Origin: Prevotella sp.
GTDB lineage: Bacteria; Bacteroidota; Bacteroidia; Bacteroidales; Bacteroidaceae
NCBI GenBank assembly: GCA_016285075.1
Contig: JAEEQB010000003.1
Location: forward strand, 62,001-126,000
DNA length: 64,000 bases
Direction: 5' to 3'
Notes under the pieces: model-generated
Database searches by the model: none
The model's input: only the letters and a program-made list of their open reading frames with translations
What the model was told of the DNA's origin: nothing
Part shown: piece by piece, positions 36,121-45,295 of the stretch
How positions within the stretch are numbered: the stretch's first letter is position 1
Layout: every line of letters begins with the position of its first letter
Program-made: the position numbers and the translations under genes

Positions 36121-37656
36121 ATGAAAAAAGAATGCCTTTTACTTGCCGTTGCGGCCTTTTTGTCGGCTTGCCATCATGCCTCTGAACCAGCGCCAGCCCA
36201 GAAGCAAGGGCAGGACTTTGGAACCTACATCCGCGAACTCACTGCCGACACGTCCGTCGGCGTGGGTCGGTCGAAACGTCCCCCTGAGGAGCTGCGGCTG
36301 TTCCGTTCGTCAGCCGTCGACCATAAAATAGAAGAGGTACAGAGGTTGCTGGCCCCCAATCCCTATCTGGCTTGGATGCTGGGCAACTGTCTGCCCAACA
36401 CTCTGGAGACAACTGTACACTATCGTCAAGTTGACGGCGACGACGACACCTTTGTCTATACCGGCGACATTGCGGCGATGTGGCTGCGCGACAGCGGTGC
36501 TCAGGTGTGGCCCTACGTGGAGTTTGCAGCCAGCGACCCCGAGCTGGCGAAGATGCTGCGGGGCGTCATCCTGCGTCAGTGGAAGTGCATCTGTCTCGAC
36601 CCCTATGCCAACGCCTTCCTCGACGGCGACATGGAAAGCCAGTGGAAGAGCGACCAGACTGAGATGAAACCAGGTGTGCACGAGCGGAAATACGAGATTG
36701 ATTCGTCGTGCTACCCTATTAGGCTGGCCTACCGTTACTGGAAAGCGACGGCCGACGGCAGCGTGTTCGGCAAGGAGTGGCTGACGGCCATCGACAACAT
36801 CCTGGTGATGTTCCGCCGTCAACAGCACAAGGAGGGCGGAGGCAATGGCTACAGGTTCAAACGCACCACCGACCGTCAGTTCGACACCATGGGATGGGAC
36901 GGCACCGGTCACCCTGCAAAGCCAGTGGGGCTGATAGCCTCGGCGTTCCGTCCCAGCGACGATGCCACCGTTTTCCCTTATCTTGTCCCGTCCAACTTCA
37001 TGGCGGTGAGCTCGTTGCGCAAGGCAGCCGAGATACTGACCAATGTGAACCACGACCGGCAGCGGGCACAGAGCTGCCGGAAATTGGCCGACGAGGTGGA
37101 GCAAGCCTTACGGAAATATGCCGTTGTGGATCATCCTACATACGGCAAGATCTATGCCTACGAGGTCGATGGATACGGCAGCCATCTGCTCATGGACGAT
37201 GCCAATGTGCCTTCGCTGCTGTCGATGGCCTATCTGGGTGATGTCCCCCTGAGCGACCCTGTCTACCAGAACACGCGTCGCTTTGTGTGGTCCACCGACA
37301 ACCCAGCCTTCTTCCGTGGCAAGGCCGGCGAGGGGGTGGGCGGTCCTCACGTGGGGATGGACATGCCTTGGCCCATGTCGATCATGATGCTGGCTTTCAC
37401 CAGTCAGGATGATGCGGAGATCAAGCACTGCATAGAGATGCTCATGTCGACCGACGCCGGTACAGGTTTCATCCACGAGTCGTTCCACAAGGACGACGCC
37501 CGCCACTACACGCGCTCATGGTTTGCATGGCAGAACTCTCTCTTCGGTGAGCTGATACTCAAGCTCATAGCCGATGGGAAGACCGACCTGCTCAACAGCT
37601 GCCGCCGCGACCATGACGCAGGAACCAAGAACAATCTAAAAACAAATAAACAATGA
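36121..37656 (+). CDS. GH125 exo-alpha-1,6-mannosidase, lipoprotein
   Basis: 511 residues with a lipoprotein signal (LLAVAAFLSAC, lipid Cys about residue 17). The (alpha/alpha)6 core shows the GH125 signature TGDIAAMWLRDSGAQVWPY (residues about 114-132), DGDMESQWKSDQTEMKPG, YEIDSSCYPIRLAY and FIHESFHKDDA. GH125 enzymes remove non-reducing alpha-1,6-mannose from N-glycans or yeast mannan. Its stop overlaps the next start (ATGA), so it is translated together with the unassigned protein downstream. Confidence 0.93.
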   Translation: MKKECLLLAVAAFLSACHHASEPAPAQKQGQDFGTYIRELTADTSVGVGRSKRPPEELRLFRSSAVDHKIEEVQRLLAPNPYLAWMLGNCLPNTLETTVHYRQVDGDDDTFVYTGDIAAMWLRDSGAQVWPYVEFAASDPELAKMLRGVILRQWKCICLDPYANAFLDGDMESQWKSDQTEMKPGVHERKYEIDSSCYPIRLAYRYWKATADGSVFGKEWLTAIDNILVMFRRQQHKEGGGNGYRFKRTTDRQFDTMGWDGTGHPAKPVGLIASAFRPSDDATVFPYLVPSNFMAVSSLRKAAEILTNVNHDRQRAQSCRKLADEVEQALRKYAVVDHPTYGKIYAYEVDGYGSHLLMDDANVPSLLSMAYLGDVPLSDPVYQNTRRFVWSTDNPAFFRGKAGEGVGGPHVGMDMPWPMSIMMLAFTSQDDAEIKHCIEMLMSTDAGTGFIHESFHKDDARHYTRSWFAWQNSLFGELILKLIADGKTDLLNSCRRDHDAGTKNNLKTNKQ

Positions 37657-39716
37657 TGATGCTAACAATGAAGAAAATGCTGCTGCCCCTGCTCGTGTTC
37701 ACTGCAGGAGGCGGCTATGCGACGGCCGAGGAGATGAATTTCACTCTGTCGCTGAAACAGCCTGGCAACCCGGCAGTGAGTTATCCGTTGACCAAGAACG
37801 GCAGCAGCCTGACTGCGGCCACCGTCCTGCCGCTCACCATGACCTGCACCATGACTCCCGCCGAGAGCGACCAGCGGCTTGTGGTGAAACTGAAAGCCCA
37901 CCAGCGCCTGTATTTCAATATAGGTGCCAGCATGGCCACGGACTGCCCGACGGACCATTGCGAACTCTATCTGCCCGGATTCTGGTATCATAAGAACCTT
38001 CGTTCGCCGCGCGAGGCTCCCTCGTTCCACACCTCAAAGAGCTGGGACTTCCGCGAAGACCGTCTCTCGTCACCGCTGACCGGTGTCTACGACAGCCGTA
38101 CAGGGCGCACGCTCACCGTGATGCGCAGCCTGGACAAGCCTGCCGACGCACTCACCACCCACCAGGAGGGGGAAATCATTCTCGGCGGCCACACCTCTGT
38201 TGGCTACCTGGGATTCGACTGCAAAAGCGGTTTTGCCTCACTGACCTTCGGCTATCCGTGGCGAGAGACGCCCCGCCGCTACATCCGCAAACTCACACTC
38301 GCCCCTGCAGCAACCAGCTTTGCCAGGCTGGAGCCTGGCGAGGAGATCGAGCTCTCCTGGCTTATCCGCGAGAGTCGCGCCAGTGACTACGGCCAGTTTG
38401 TGACCGACACATGGAACTACTGTTTCGACCGCATCCACCCCGAGCCGATAGAACCGCTCTACACTCCCGGGCAGATGAAGGCCCAGCTGGCCAATTACTT
38501 CCGGCAGTCCTACGTCGACCGTTATGCGCTGAAGTATCACTCAGGCTCCAACCTGCGCTGCGACGACTGCCGTCCGTCCGACCATGTCACGCTGGGATTT
38601 GTAGGGCGGGTGCTGCTCAATGCGTTCAACTGCCTGGAATACGGTCACCTGACGGGCGACGCCCAGCTCACGGCCATGGGCGACGCCATCTTCCAAAGCT
38701 GGCTGCAGCATGGTCTCACTGCCCGCGGCTATTTCAAGGAGGACATGCGCATCAGCCAGGGGCTGCCTTCCGATGCCGACTGCGTCCACACCATCCGTCA
38801 GCAGTCCGAGGCCGTCTATGCCGTGCTTCACTATCTGAACTACGAGAAGCTCAACGGCCGGCGCCATCAGGACTGGGAACAGGCCATGCGCACCCTGCTC
38901 AACCAGATGCTGCTGCTGCAGCAGGCCGATGGCAGCTTCCCTCGCAAGTACCGCGACGACCACACCCCGACCGACGGCTCGGGCGGTTCAACACCCAGCG
39001 CCACACCCGCATTGATCATGGGCTATAAGTACTTTGGCGACAAGCGCTACCTGAAGTCAGCCCAGCGAACCGTTGACTACCTGGAGCAGAACATCATCGG
39101 CCCGAGCGACTATTTCTCATCCACGCTCGATGCCAACTGCGAGGACAAGGAGGCCGCCATCAGCGCCGTCACCGCCACCTACTATCTTGCCATGGCCACC
39201 GCCCCACGTCAGCGTCAGCACTATGTAGACCTGTGCCGCCAGGCGGCCAGCTTTGCCCTCTCGTGGTATTACCTTTGGGATGTGCCGTTTGCCCCGGGTC
39301 AGATGCTGGGCGAGCTGGGGTTCCGCAGCCGTGGGTGGGGTAACGTCTCGGTTGAGAACAACCACGTTGACGTGTTTGTGTTCGAGCTGCCCCACATCCT
39401 CTGCTGGCTGACGGAAACCACCGGCGAGCAGCGCTATCTTCAGGCAAGCCGTATTATGGAGACATCGCTCTGCCAGCTGCTGCCCGTCACCGGCCGCCTC
39501 TGCGGCATAGCTCTGCCTGGATTCTATCCCGAAGTGGTTCAGCACACTCATTGGGACTACGGCCGCAACGGCAAAGGGTTCTATAACGACATCTTCGCAC
39601 CCGGATGGACCGTGGCCAGCCTGTGGGAGCTCTACTCCCCCCGACGCACCGCCGACTTCCTGCAGGGCAGCAGGGGTCAAGCACACCCCCGACACTCGGT
39701 GGATAACACGCCCTGA
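37653..39716 (+). CDS. Unassigned secreted protein, six-hairpin glycosidase-like
   Basis: 687 residues; signal peptide KKMLLPLLVFTAGGGYATA. The first ~240 residues look like a beta-sandwich (FTLSLKQPGNPAVSYPL, SWLIRESRASD). The rest is alternating helices with motifs of an (alpha/alpha)-toroid: LLQQADGSFPRKYRDD, DGSGGSTPSATPALIMGYKY, STLDANCEDKEAAISAVTAT and VENNHVDVFVFELPHIL. I cannot assign a CAZy family. Asp/Glu pairs in the last motifs are candidates for catalysis. Translational coupling to GH125 and the PUL position make an uncharacterised glycosidase or lyase likely. Confidence 0.7.
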   Translation: MMMLTMKKMLLPLLVFTAGGGYATAEEMNFTLSLKQPGNPAVSYPLTKNGSSLTAATVLPLTMTCTMTPAESDQRLVVKLKAHQRLYFNIGASMATDCPTDHCELYLPGFWYHKNLRSPREAPSFHTSKSWDFREDRLSSPLTGVYDSRTGRTLTVMRSLDKPADALTTHQEGEIILGGHTSVGYLGFDCKSGFASLTFGYPWRETPRRYIRKLTLAPAATSFARLEPGEEIELSWLIRESRASDYGQFVTDTWNYCFDRIHPEPIEPLYTPGQMKAQLANYFRQSYVDRYALKYHSGSNLRCDDCRPSDHVTLGFVGRVLLNAFNCLEYGHLTGDAQLTAMGDAIFQSWLQHGLTARGYFKEDMRISQGLPSDADCVHTIRQQSEAVYAVLHYLNYEKLNGRRHQDWEQAMRTLLNQMLLLQQADGSFPRKYRDDHTPTDGSGGSTPSATPALIMGYKYFGDKRYLKSAQRTVDYLEQNIIGPSDYFSSTLDANCEDKEAAISAVTATYYLAMATAPRQRQHYVDLCRQAASFALSWYYLWDVPFAPGQMLGELGFRSRGWGNVSVENNHVDVFVFELPHILCWLTETTGEQRYLQASRIMETSLCQLLPVTGRLCGIALPGFYPEVVQHTHWDYGRNGKGFYNDIFAPGWTVASLWELYSPRRTADFLQGSRGQAHPRHSVDNTP

Positions 39717-40048
39717 AGAATCAAGGAATCAAGGGTTCGAATCACGGGGACAGGTTTTTGGATGAATTCGGGGAATCAAGGGGACAGGTTTTTGGATGAA
39801 ATCGGGGAGGAATCAAGGGGACAGGTTTTTGGATGAATTCCCCGAATTCATCCAAAAACCTGTCCCCTTGATTCCTTCTCTAATTCTCAAATTCTTGATA
39901 AAGAATGGGGAATCACGGGGCATATTCCCGTTATACAACAGGCGGACGAGAAAAATGTAACTTGCTGACTGTCAGCAGTAAGAGAATTGTATAAAGGAAA
40001 AACGGTTATACATTTCTTTATTTTTCTTCACTTGTGCCGGAAACGTCG
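39717..40048. other. SusC upstream region with palindromes
   Basis: No gene is seen. It holds the GGGGACAGG repeat cluster (39739-39875), a fragment AATCACGGGG (39911-39920), TTATACAA (39931-39938), the perfect dyad TGCTGACTGTCAGCA (39963-39977), and TTGTATAA/TTATACAT facing each other at 39987-40013. Confidence 0.6.
39739..39875. repeat. GGGGACAGG palindrome, triple copy
   Basis: Three direct copies of the AATCAxGGGGACAGG-TTTTTGGATGAA unit, the last forming a perfect 32-bp inverted repeat (39809-39840 with 39844-39875, three-base loop). Confidence 0.92.
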
Positions 40049-40056
40049 TACCTTTG
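40049..40056 (+). promoter_or_regulatory. Promoter -7 element for the SusCDE operon
   Basis: TACCTTTG, 89 bases before the SusC ATG. It excludes the long open frame starting at 39987 from being coding at its 5' end. Confidence 0.62.
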
Positions 40057-40145
40057 CACCACGATTGTCAACGCTCTCGACGGGAGCCGGACATATCAAC
40101 TCTGATCAAATCATTATCCTAACTAAAAAAAACAAAACGACTGAC

Positions 40146-43100
40146 ATGAACAGACAACAATCAAATTCTTTCGGAGCCACGCTGCGACAACGGGCTGCAG
40201 CAGCCTTGGCGGCTGCGCTGATGCTGTGGCTGCCTGTGGCGGCAGGTGCTGAGGTTCAGCAGCGGGAAGGCGCGACCGAGGTGACCGGCATGGTGACCGA
40301 CCAGCAGAAGGAGCCGCTGATGGGCGTGACCGTGAGCGTGGTGGGCGGCGAGCAACGTGCCATCACCGACGCCGACGGCTTGTTCCGCATCAGCGTGCCA
40401 CAGAAAGGCACCGCAGAACTGGAGCTGAGCTACATAGGCTTCAAGCGCAAGACGGTGAAGGTGAACGGTGCACGGCTGCTGAACGTCATGATGGAAGAGG
40501 AACAGAACGAATTCACCGAGGTGGTGGTGACGGGATACACCAGTCAGAAGAAAGCCTCGATCATCGGGTCGATAGAGACCATCAGCCCTGCCGAACTGCA
40601 GTTCGGTTCCACACGCACCCTGTCGAACAACCTGGCAGGCAAGCTGAGCGGCGTGATAGGCATACAGCGGTCGGGCGAGCCGGGCTACGACGATTCCAAC
40701 TTCTGGATAAGAGGCATCTCGACCTTCTCGGGCAGCAACAACCCGCTGATACTCATCGACGGCGTGGCACGCGACCTGAACAATGTGGACGTGGCCGAGA
40801 TTGAGTCGTTCTCTATACTGAAGGATGCCTCGGCATCGGCTATGTATGGAGTGAGAGGTGCCAACGGCGTGATAGTGATCACTACGAAACGAGGCAAGAT
40901 AGGTGCTCCACAGGTGAGGATGCACGTGGAGCACTCGGTGAACGAGCCCACCAAGCTGCCGCAGTTCCTGAACGCACCCGACTACATGGGGCTGCTCAAC
41001 CAGCTGGCCGTCCAGGACGGCGTGGCACAGCCCTTCACCCAGCAGCAGATCGACCGTACGCGGACGGGCTATGACCCCGACCTCTACCCCGACATGGACT
41101 GGGTGGACGTCATCACCAAGGACTATGCCTACACCACCCGAGGCAACCTCGACATCAGCGGCGGCAGCGACTTCCTGCGCTACTCGATTGTCGCTTCCTA
41201 TTTCAAGGAGACCGGCATACTGGAGCAGGACAAGAGCCTCATCTTCGACAACGCCACCAACAACCAGCAGTTCAACCTGCGTACCAACATAGACATGGAC
41301 GTGACGCGTACCACCATGCTGCGCGTGAACATTGGCGGTTACCTGAACCGGTTCAAGAAACAGCGGTGCAACACCGACGGCGCCTTTGGCGAGGCTTTCC
41401 GCACACTGCCCTTCGTGCACCCCGCACGTTACAGCGACGGTGCCATACCCGTGATATCCAACCGTGCCAACCCCTGGCGTACTGTCACTCAGCAGGGCTA
41501 CGACTTCATTACGTCGAGCAAGATACAGACCCTGTTCAGCGTGGAGCAGGACCTGAAGATGATCACCCCCGGACTCAAGGCAAAGGCTCTGTTCAGCTTC
41601 GACCGCTGGAACCGCAGCCGGCGCAGCCGCACAGCACGCCCCGCCACGGTGTTTCCCGCAACAGGACGCGACGAGGAGGGCAACCTCATCTACTCGCAGT
41701 TCGAGACTGGCGACGAGTCGATGGGCAGCGAGCAGGGCAATGAATACGGCAACACCAACGTGTATTTCGAGGCCGACATCCTGTACAGCCGACGTTTCGG
41801 CAAGACCGATGTGGACGCCATGCTGCTCTATAATCAGCAGGCCTACGACGACGGCAGCATACAGGACTACCGCAAGCAGGGCATTGCAGGACGACTGTCG
41901 GCCACCTACGACAACCGCTACGTGGCAGAGGTCAACTTCGGATACAACGGCTCGGAGAACTTTGCCAAAGGCAAACGCTTCGGACTGTTCCCTTCGTTGG
42001 CGGTGGGATGGCTCCTCAGTGAGGAACCCTTCATGGAGTCTATGAAGAACGTGTTCAGCAAAATCAAACTGAGGGCCAGCATAGGACAGGCGGGCGACGA
42101 CAACATAGGAGGCCGGCGGTTTGCCTATCTCGGCACACTGTTCACCGACCAGGAGGGTTACACCTGGGGCACCAACGGCCAGCGGTCGTACCGGGGCATC
42201 ACCGAGGGCGAGATAGGCGTGGACAACCTGACGTGGGAGACCGTCACCAAGCGCAACCTCGGCGTGGAGCTGGGGCTGTGGAACATGATCGACCTGAACT
42301 TCGACATCTTCCGCGAGAACCGCAAGGACATCTTCATGCAGCGCAGCATCATTCCCACACAGACGGGTTTCGTCACTTCGCCATGGGCCAACTTCGGCAA
42401 GGTGACCAACCGGGGCGTGGAGACCACGCTCAACTTCCACAAGCAGTGGAACAAAGAGTGGTTCACCTCGGCCTATGCCAACTTCACCTATGCCAAGAAC
42501 CGCGTGGACGAGAAGGATGAACCCGAGGTGCTCAAGGGCACCCACCGCTCGCAGACCGGACGGTCGATGAACGAGCTGTGGGGACTGACGGCCGAACGGC
42601 TGTTCACTGCCGACGACTTCAATGCCGACGGCACGCTGAAGCAGGGCATCCCCTCGCAGGAGGGTGTGGGAGCCGTGACTCTCTATCCCGGCGACATCAA
42701 ATATACCGACGTGAACGGCGACGGGGTGATCACCGAAGAGGACGAGGGTTTCATCGGAGGCACCGAGGACCCGCGTGTGGTCTATGGCTTCGGAGGCGTG
42801 GTCAGCTACAAGAACATTGACGTGAACTTCTTCTTCCAAGGCACAGGCGACATGTACCGCGTCATAGGAGGAGAACCCTACTTCCTGCCGGGTGGCGGCA
42901 CAACAACCGAGGGCAACGCCTACGCACAGAACATAGGCGACCGTTGGACCACCGACAACCAGGATCCGTATGCCTTCTGGCCAAGACTGACCTACGGCCC
43001 CAACAAGAACAACTACCGGCGGTCAACATGGTGGAAGAAGGACATGAGCTTCCTGCGCTGCAAGACCATCGAGGTGGGCTATACCTTCCCCAAGCCGTGG

Positions 43101-43262
43101 TTCGAGCGCCTCTATGTGAAGAGCTGCAGGGTGTTTGTCAGCATGAACAACGCCTTCTGCCTCTCGTCATTCAAACTGTGGGATCCCGAACTGGGTACCA
43201 ACGACGGACTGAAATACCCCATGAACCGCTCGCTGATGATAGGCATGGACGTGAACTTCTGA
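40146..43262 (+). CDS. SusC-type TonB-dependent outer-membrane transporter
   Basis: 1038 residues. Signal peptide (AAAALAAALMLWLPVAAGA), a carboxypeptidase-D-like regulatory domain (VTGMVTDQQKEPLMGVTVSV), then the plug with the SusC hallmark NPLILIDGVARD and SILKDASASAMYGVRGANG, then a 22-strand barrel ending in MNRSLMIGMDVNF with terminal Phe. It imports oligosaccharides with the SusD lid using TonB energy. Begins at ATG 40146. SusD follows after 49 bases. Confidence 0.96.
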   Translation: MNRQQSNSFGATLRQRAAAALAAALMLWLPVAAGAEVQQREGATEVTGMVTDQQKEPLMGVTVSVVGGEQRAITDADGLFRISVPQKGTAELELSYIGFKRKTVKVNGARLLNVMMEEEQNEFTEVVVTGYTSQKKASIIGSIETISPAELQFGSTRTLSNNLAGKLSGVIGIQRSGEPGYDDSNFWIRGISTFSGSNNPLILIDGVARDLNNVDVAEIESFSILKDASASAMYGVRGANGVIVITTKRGKIGAPQVRMHVEHSVNEPTKLPQFLNAPDYMGLLNQLAVQDGVAQPFTQQQIDRTRTGYDPDLYPDMDWVDVITKDYAYTTRGNLDISGGSDFLRYSIVASYFKETGILEQDKSLIFDNATNNQQFNLRTNIDMDVTRTTMLRVNIGGYLNRFKKQRCNTDGAFGEAFRTLPFVHPARYSDGAIPVISNRANPWRTVTQQGYDFITSSKIQTLFSVEQDLKMITPGLKAKALFSFDRWNRSRRSRTARPATVFPATGRDEEGNLIYSQFETGDESMGSEQGNEYGNTNVYFEADILYSRRFGKTDVDAMLLYNQQAYDDGSIQDYRKQGIAGRLSATYDNRYVAEVNFGYNGSENFAKGKRFGLFPSLAVGWLLSEEPFMESMKNVFSKIKLRASIGQAGDDNIGGRRFAYLGTLFTDQEGYTWGTNGQRSYRGITEGEIGVDNLTWETVTKRNLGVELGLWNMIDLNFDIFRENRKDIFMQRSIIPTQTGFVTSPWANFGKVTNRGVETTLNFHKQWNKEWFTSAYANFTYAKNRVDEKDEPEVLKGTHRSQTGRSMNELWGLTAERLFTADDFNADGTLKQGIPSQEGVGAVTLYPGDIKYTDVNGDGVITEEDEGFIGGTEDPRVVYGFGGVVSYKNIDVNFFFQGTGDMYRVIGGEPYFLPGGGTTTEGNAYAQNIGDRWTTDNQDPYAFWPRLTYGPNKNNYRRSTWWKKDMSFLRCKTIEVGYTFPKPWFERLYVKSCRVFVSMNNAFCLSSFKLWDPELGTNDGLKYPMNRSLMIGMDVNF

Positions 43263-43311
43263 TGGCGACACACAGCAGAAACGGCAACATACGATAAAAA
43301 CTTAAAATAAG

Positions 43312-45282
43312 ATGAACACAATGGACAATCATATAAAGAGAACAATGATGAAACCCCTATGGATCAGTGCTTTCGTGGGGCTGATGCCATGGGCAGCGGC
43401 AGGGACGGCCCTTACCTCCTGCAGCGACTATCTAGACAAGGAGCCCGACACCGAGCTTACCACCGAAATGGTGTTCGAGAACCGCGACAAGGTGTACTCC
43501 TGGCTGGGATATGTCTACAATATCATCCACACACCCGACAAGTGGGCACTCACCGCCGACGGCTACGAAGTGCTGGCCGACGACCTCACACCCTCTGCCC
43601 GATGGCAGCAGTGGGACTGGGGAGGAGTGATACCTAAGATACTGGGACAGTGGACCATCAACTCCACGTGGGGCGGCAACCTGTGGCATATGATGCCTCG
43701 GTACATACGCCATGGCTACATCTTCAACAACATGATCAAGGCCATGCCCGACCACGACCTGCCGCAAAGCGAGGTCGACAACATGAAAAACGAAGTGAGG
43801 TTCCTCTGTGCCTATGCATGGTGGCAGATGGCCGAGAACTACGGAGGCATACCCTTCAAGCCCGACTATATAGCCCCCACCGACTTCGACCTGGGCGACC
43901 TGATGGTGGGTCAGTCGAAGTTCGACGATGTGGTGGACTACTGCGACCGCGAGATGCTCGAGGCTGCCATGGCGCTGCCGCCGGTGTACGACGACCCGTC
44001 GAAATACGGGCGCGTCAACCGCATCATGGCGCTCACCGTCAGGTCGCGCATGCTGCTCTTTGCCGCCAGCCCGCTGGTGAACGGCAACACCTGGTATGCT
44101 GACTACGTGAACGACAAGGGCGAGCAGATATTCAGCCAGACCTATGACCCGGCGAAGTGGACGCGCGCCGTGGAGGCACTGAAGCTATGCATCGACGAGG
44201 CCCACAAGGCTGGCTATGCTCTCTACACCGAGCCGGGACCCAACGGAACCATCGACCCCTTCCTCTCGACCTACAACGTACACATCAAACGGTGGAGCGA
44301 AGGCAACCATGAAATAACGTTCCCCGTGACCAAGGGCAACAGCTACCGCGACACCTTCCTCAGGGTGGTCAGCGTGCGCGACTACGGCGGCGGCAACGGA
44401 CTCGGCGTGTACCAGGGACTGGTGGATGCATTCTTCACCGCCAACGGACTGCCCATCACCGACCCCAACAGCGGATATGTCGAGACGGGATTCTCGAGAG
44501 CGGTGGAGGCGCGACCCGACGTCACCTCATGGGAATATGGCACCGGCAACCCCGGCGAGGTCACCGCGCGCGGCACTTATAACATGTACTGTAACCGCGA
44601 GCCGAGGTTCTACAATGCCGTGTCGTTCCACGGGGCGTGGCTGGCAGTGGCCAAAAGGAAGTACAGCTTCTTCAAGAACGGGCTGGACAATGTGCAGACC
44701 ACCTCGCCCCACGATGCTCCGCAGAACGGATACCTGGCACGGAAAGGTCTGAACGTGCTCGACAACTATCTCACCGGAGCCATCACCGAGCGGCAAGGGT
44801 TCACCTACAGGCTGGCGTTCACCTATCTGGACTATGCCGAGGCGCTGAACGAGGCTGCCGACAACAGCGCAGCACGTGCCGAGGCGCTGGATTACCTGAA
44901 CCGCATACGCCAACGGGCCGGTGTGCGTAGTTACACTTTCGACACAGTGGATCCCGGTGACCCGGAATACATTCAGATACAGAACTCACAGGAGGATGTG
45001 CGGCGTGTGGTGCGCATGGAGCGCCGTGTGGAGCTGTGCTGCGAGAACAATCGTTGGTATGACATCAGACGGTGGAAGGAGGCTGAGAACCTGCCCGAGA
45101 TGTGCGGCGACGACTATGGCATGAACTTCCAGGGCTCAAACCAAGCTGAGTTCTTCCAGCGCACGGTGTTCCAAACCCGCGTGTGGAAACGGCAGTACTA
45201 CTGGATGCCCATCTATATAGATGAATACGAGAAGAATCCCAACCTGCGCGAGGCGCCCTATTGGGTAATTGAAAACAACTGA
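43312..45282 (+). CDS. SusD-type outer-membrane glycan-binding lipoprotein
   Basis: 656 residues with lipoprotein signal (TALTSCSDYLDKEPD, lipid Cys about residue 37). The RagB/SusD TPR scaffold is seen from FLCAYAWWQMAENYGGIPF (in part) and the C-terminal EALNEAADNSAARAEALDYL plus RMERRVELCCENNRWYDIRR (cited separately), and NPNLREAPYW at the end. It caps the SusC barrel and binds the glycan. The C-terminal NRIRQRAGV motif is typical. Confidence 0.95.
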   Translation: MNTMDNHIKRTMMKPLWISAFVGLMPWAAAGTALTSCSDYLDKEPDTELTTEMVFENRDKVYSWLGYVYNIIHTPDKWALTADGYEVLADDLTPSARWQQWDWGGVIPKILGQWTINSTWGGNLWHMMPRYIRHGYIFNNMIKAMPDHDLPQSEVDNMKNEVRFLCAYAWWQMAENYGGIPFKPDYIAPTDFDLGDLMVGQSKFDDVVDYCDREMLEAAMALPPVYDDPSKYGRVNRIMALTVRSRMLLFAASPLVNGNTWYADYVNDKGEQIFSQTYDPAKWTRAVEALKLCIDEAHKAGYALYTEPGPNGTIDPFLSTYNVHIKRWSEGNHEITFPVTKGNSYRDTFLRVVSVRDYGGGNGLGVYQGLVDAFFTANGLPITDPNSGYVETGFSRAVEARPDVTSWEYGTGNPGEVTARGTYNMYCNREPRFYNAVSFHGAWLAVAKRKYSFFKNGLDNVQTTSPHDAPQNGYLARKGLNVLDNYLTGAITERQGFTYRLAFTYLDYAEALNEAADNSAARAEALDYLNRIRQRAGVRSYTFDTVDPGDPEYIQIQNSQEDVRRVVRMERRVELCCENNRWYDIRRWKEAENLPEMCGDDYGMNFQGSNQAEFFQRTVFQTRVWKRQYYWMPIYIDEYEKNPNLREAPYWVIENN

Positions 45283-45295
45283 TAACACCATTGCT

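Noticed and set aside
36310..37104. A 264-codon frame antisense to GH125
   Set aside because: Shadow of GH125.
40161..42839. An 892-codon open frame antisense to SusC
   Set aside because: It mirrors GC-rich codons of SusC, has no domain or signal, and SusC is certain.
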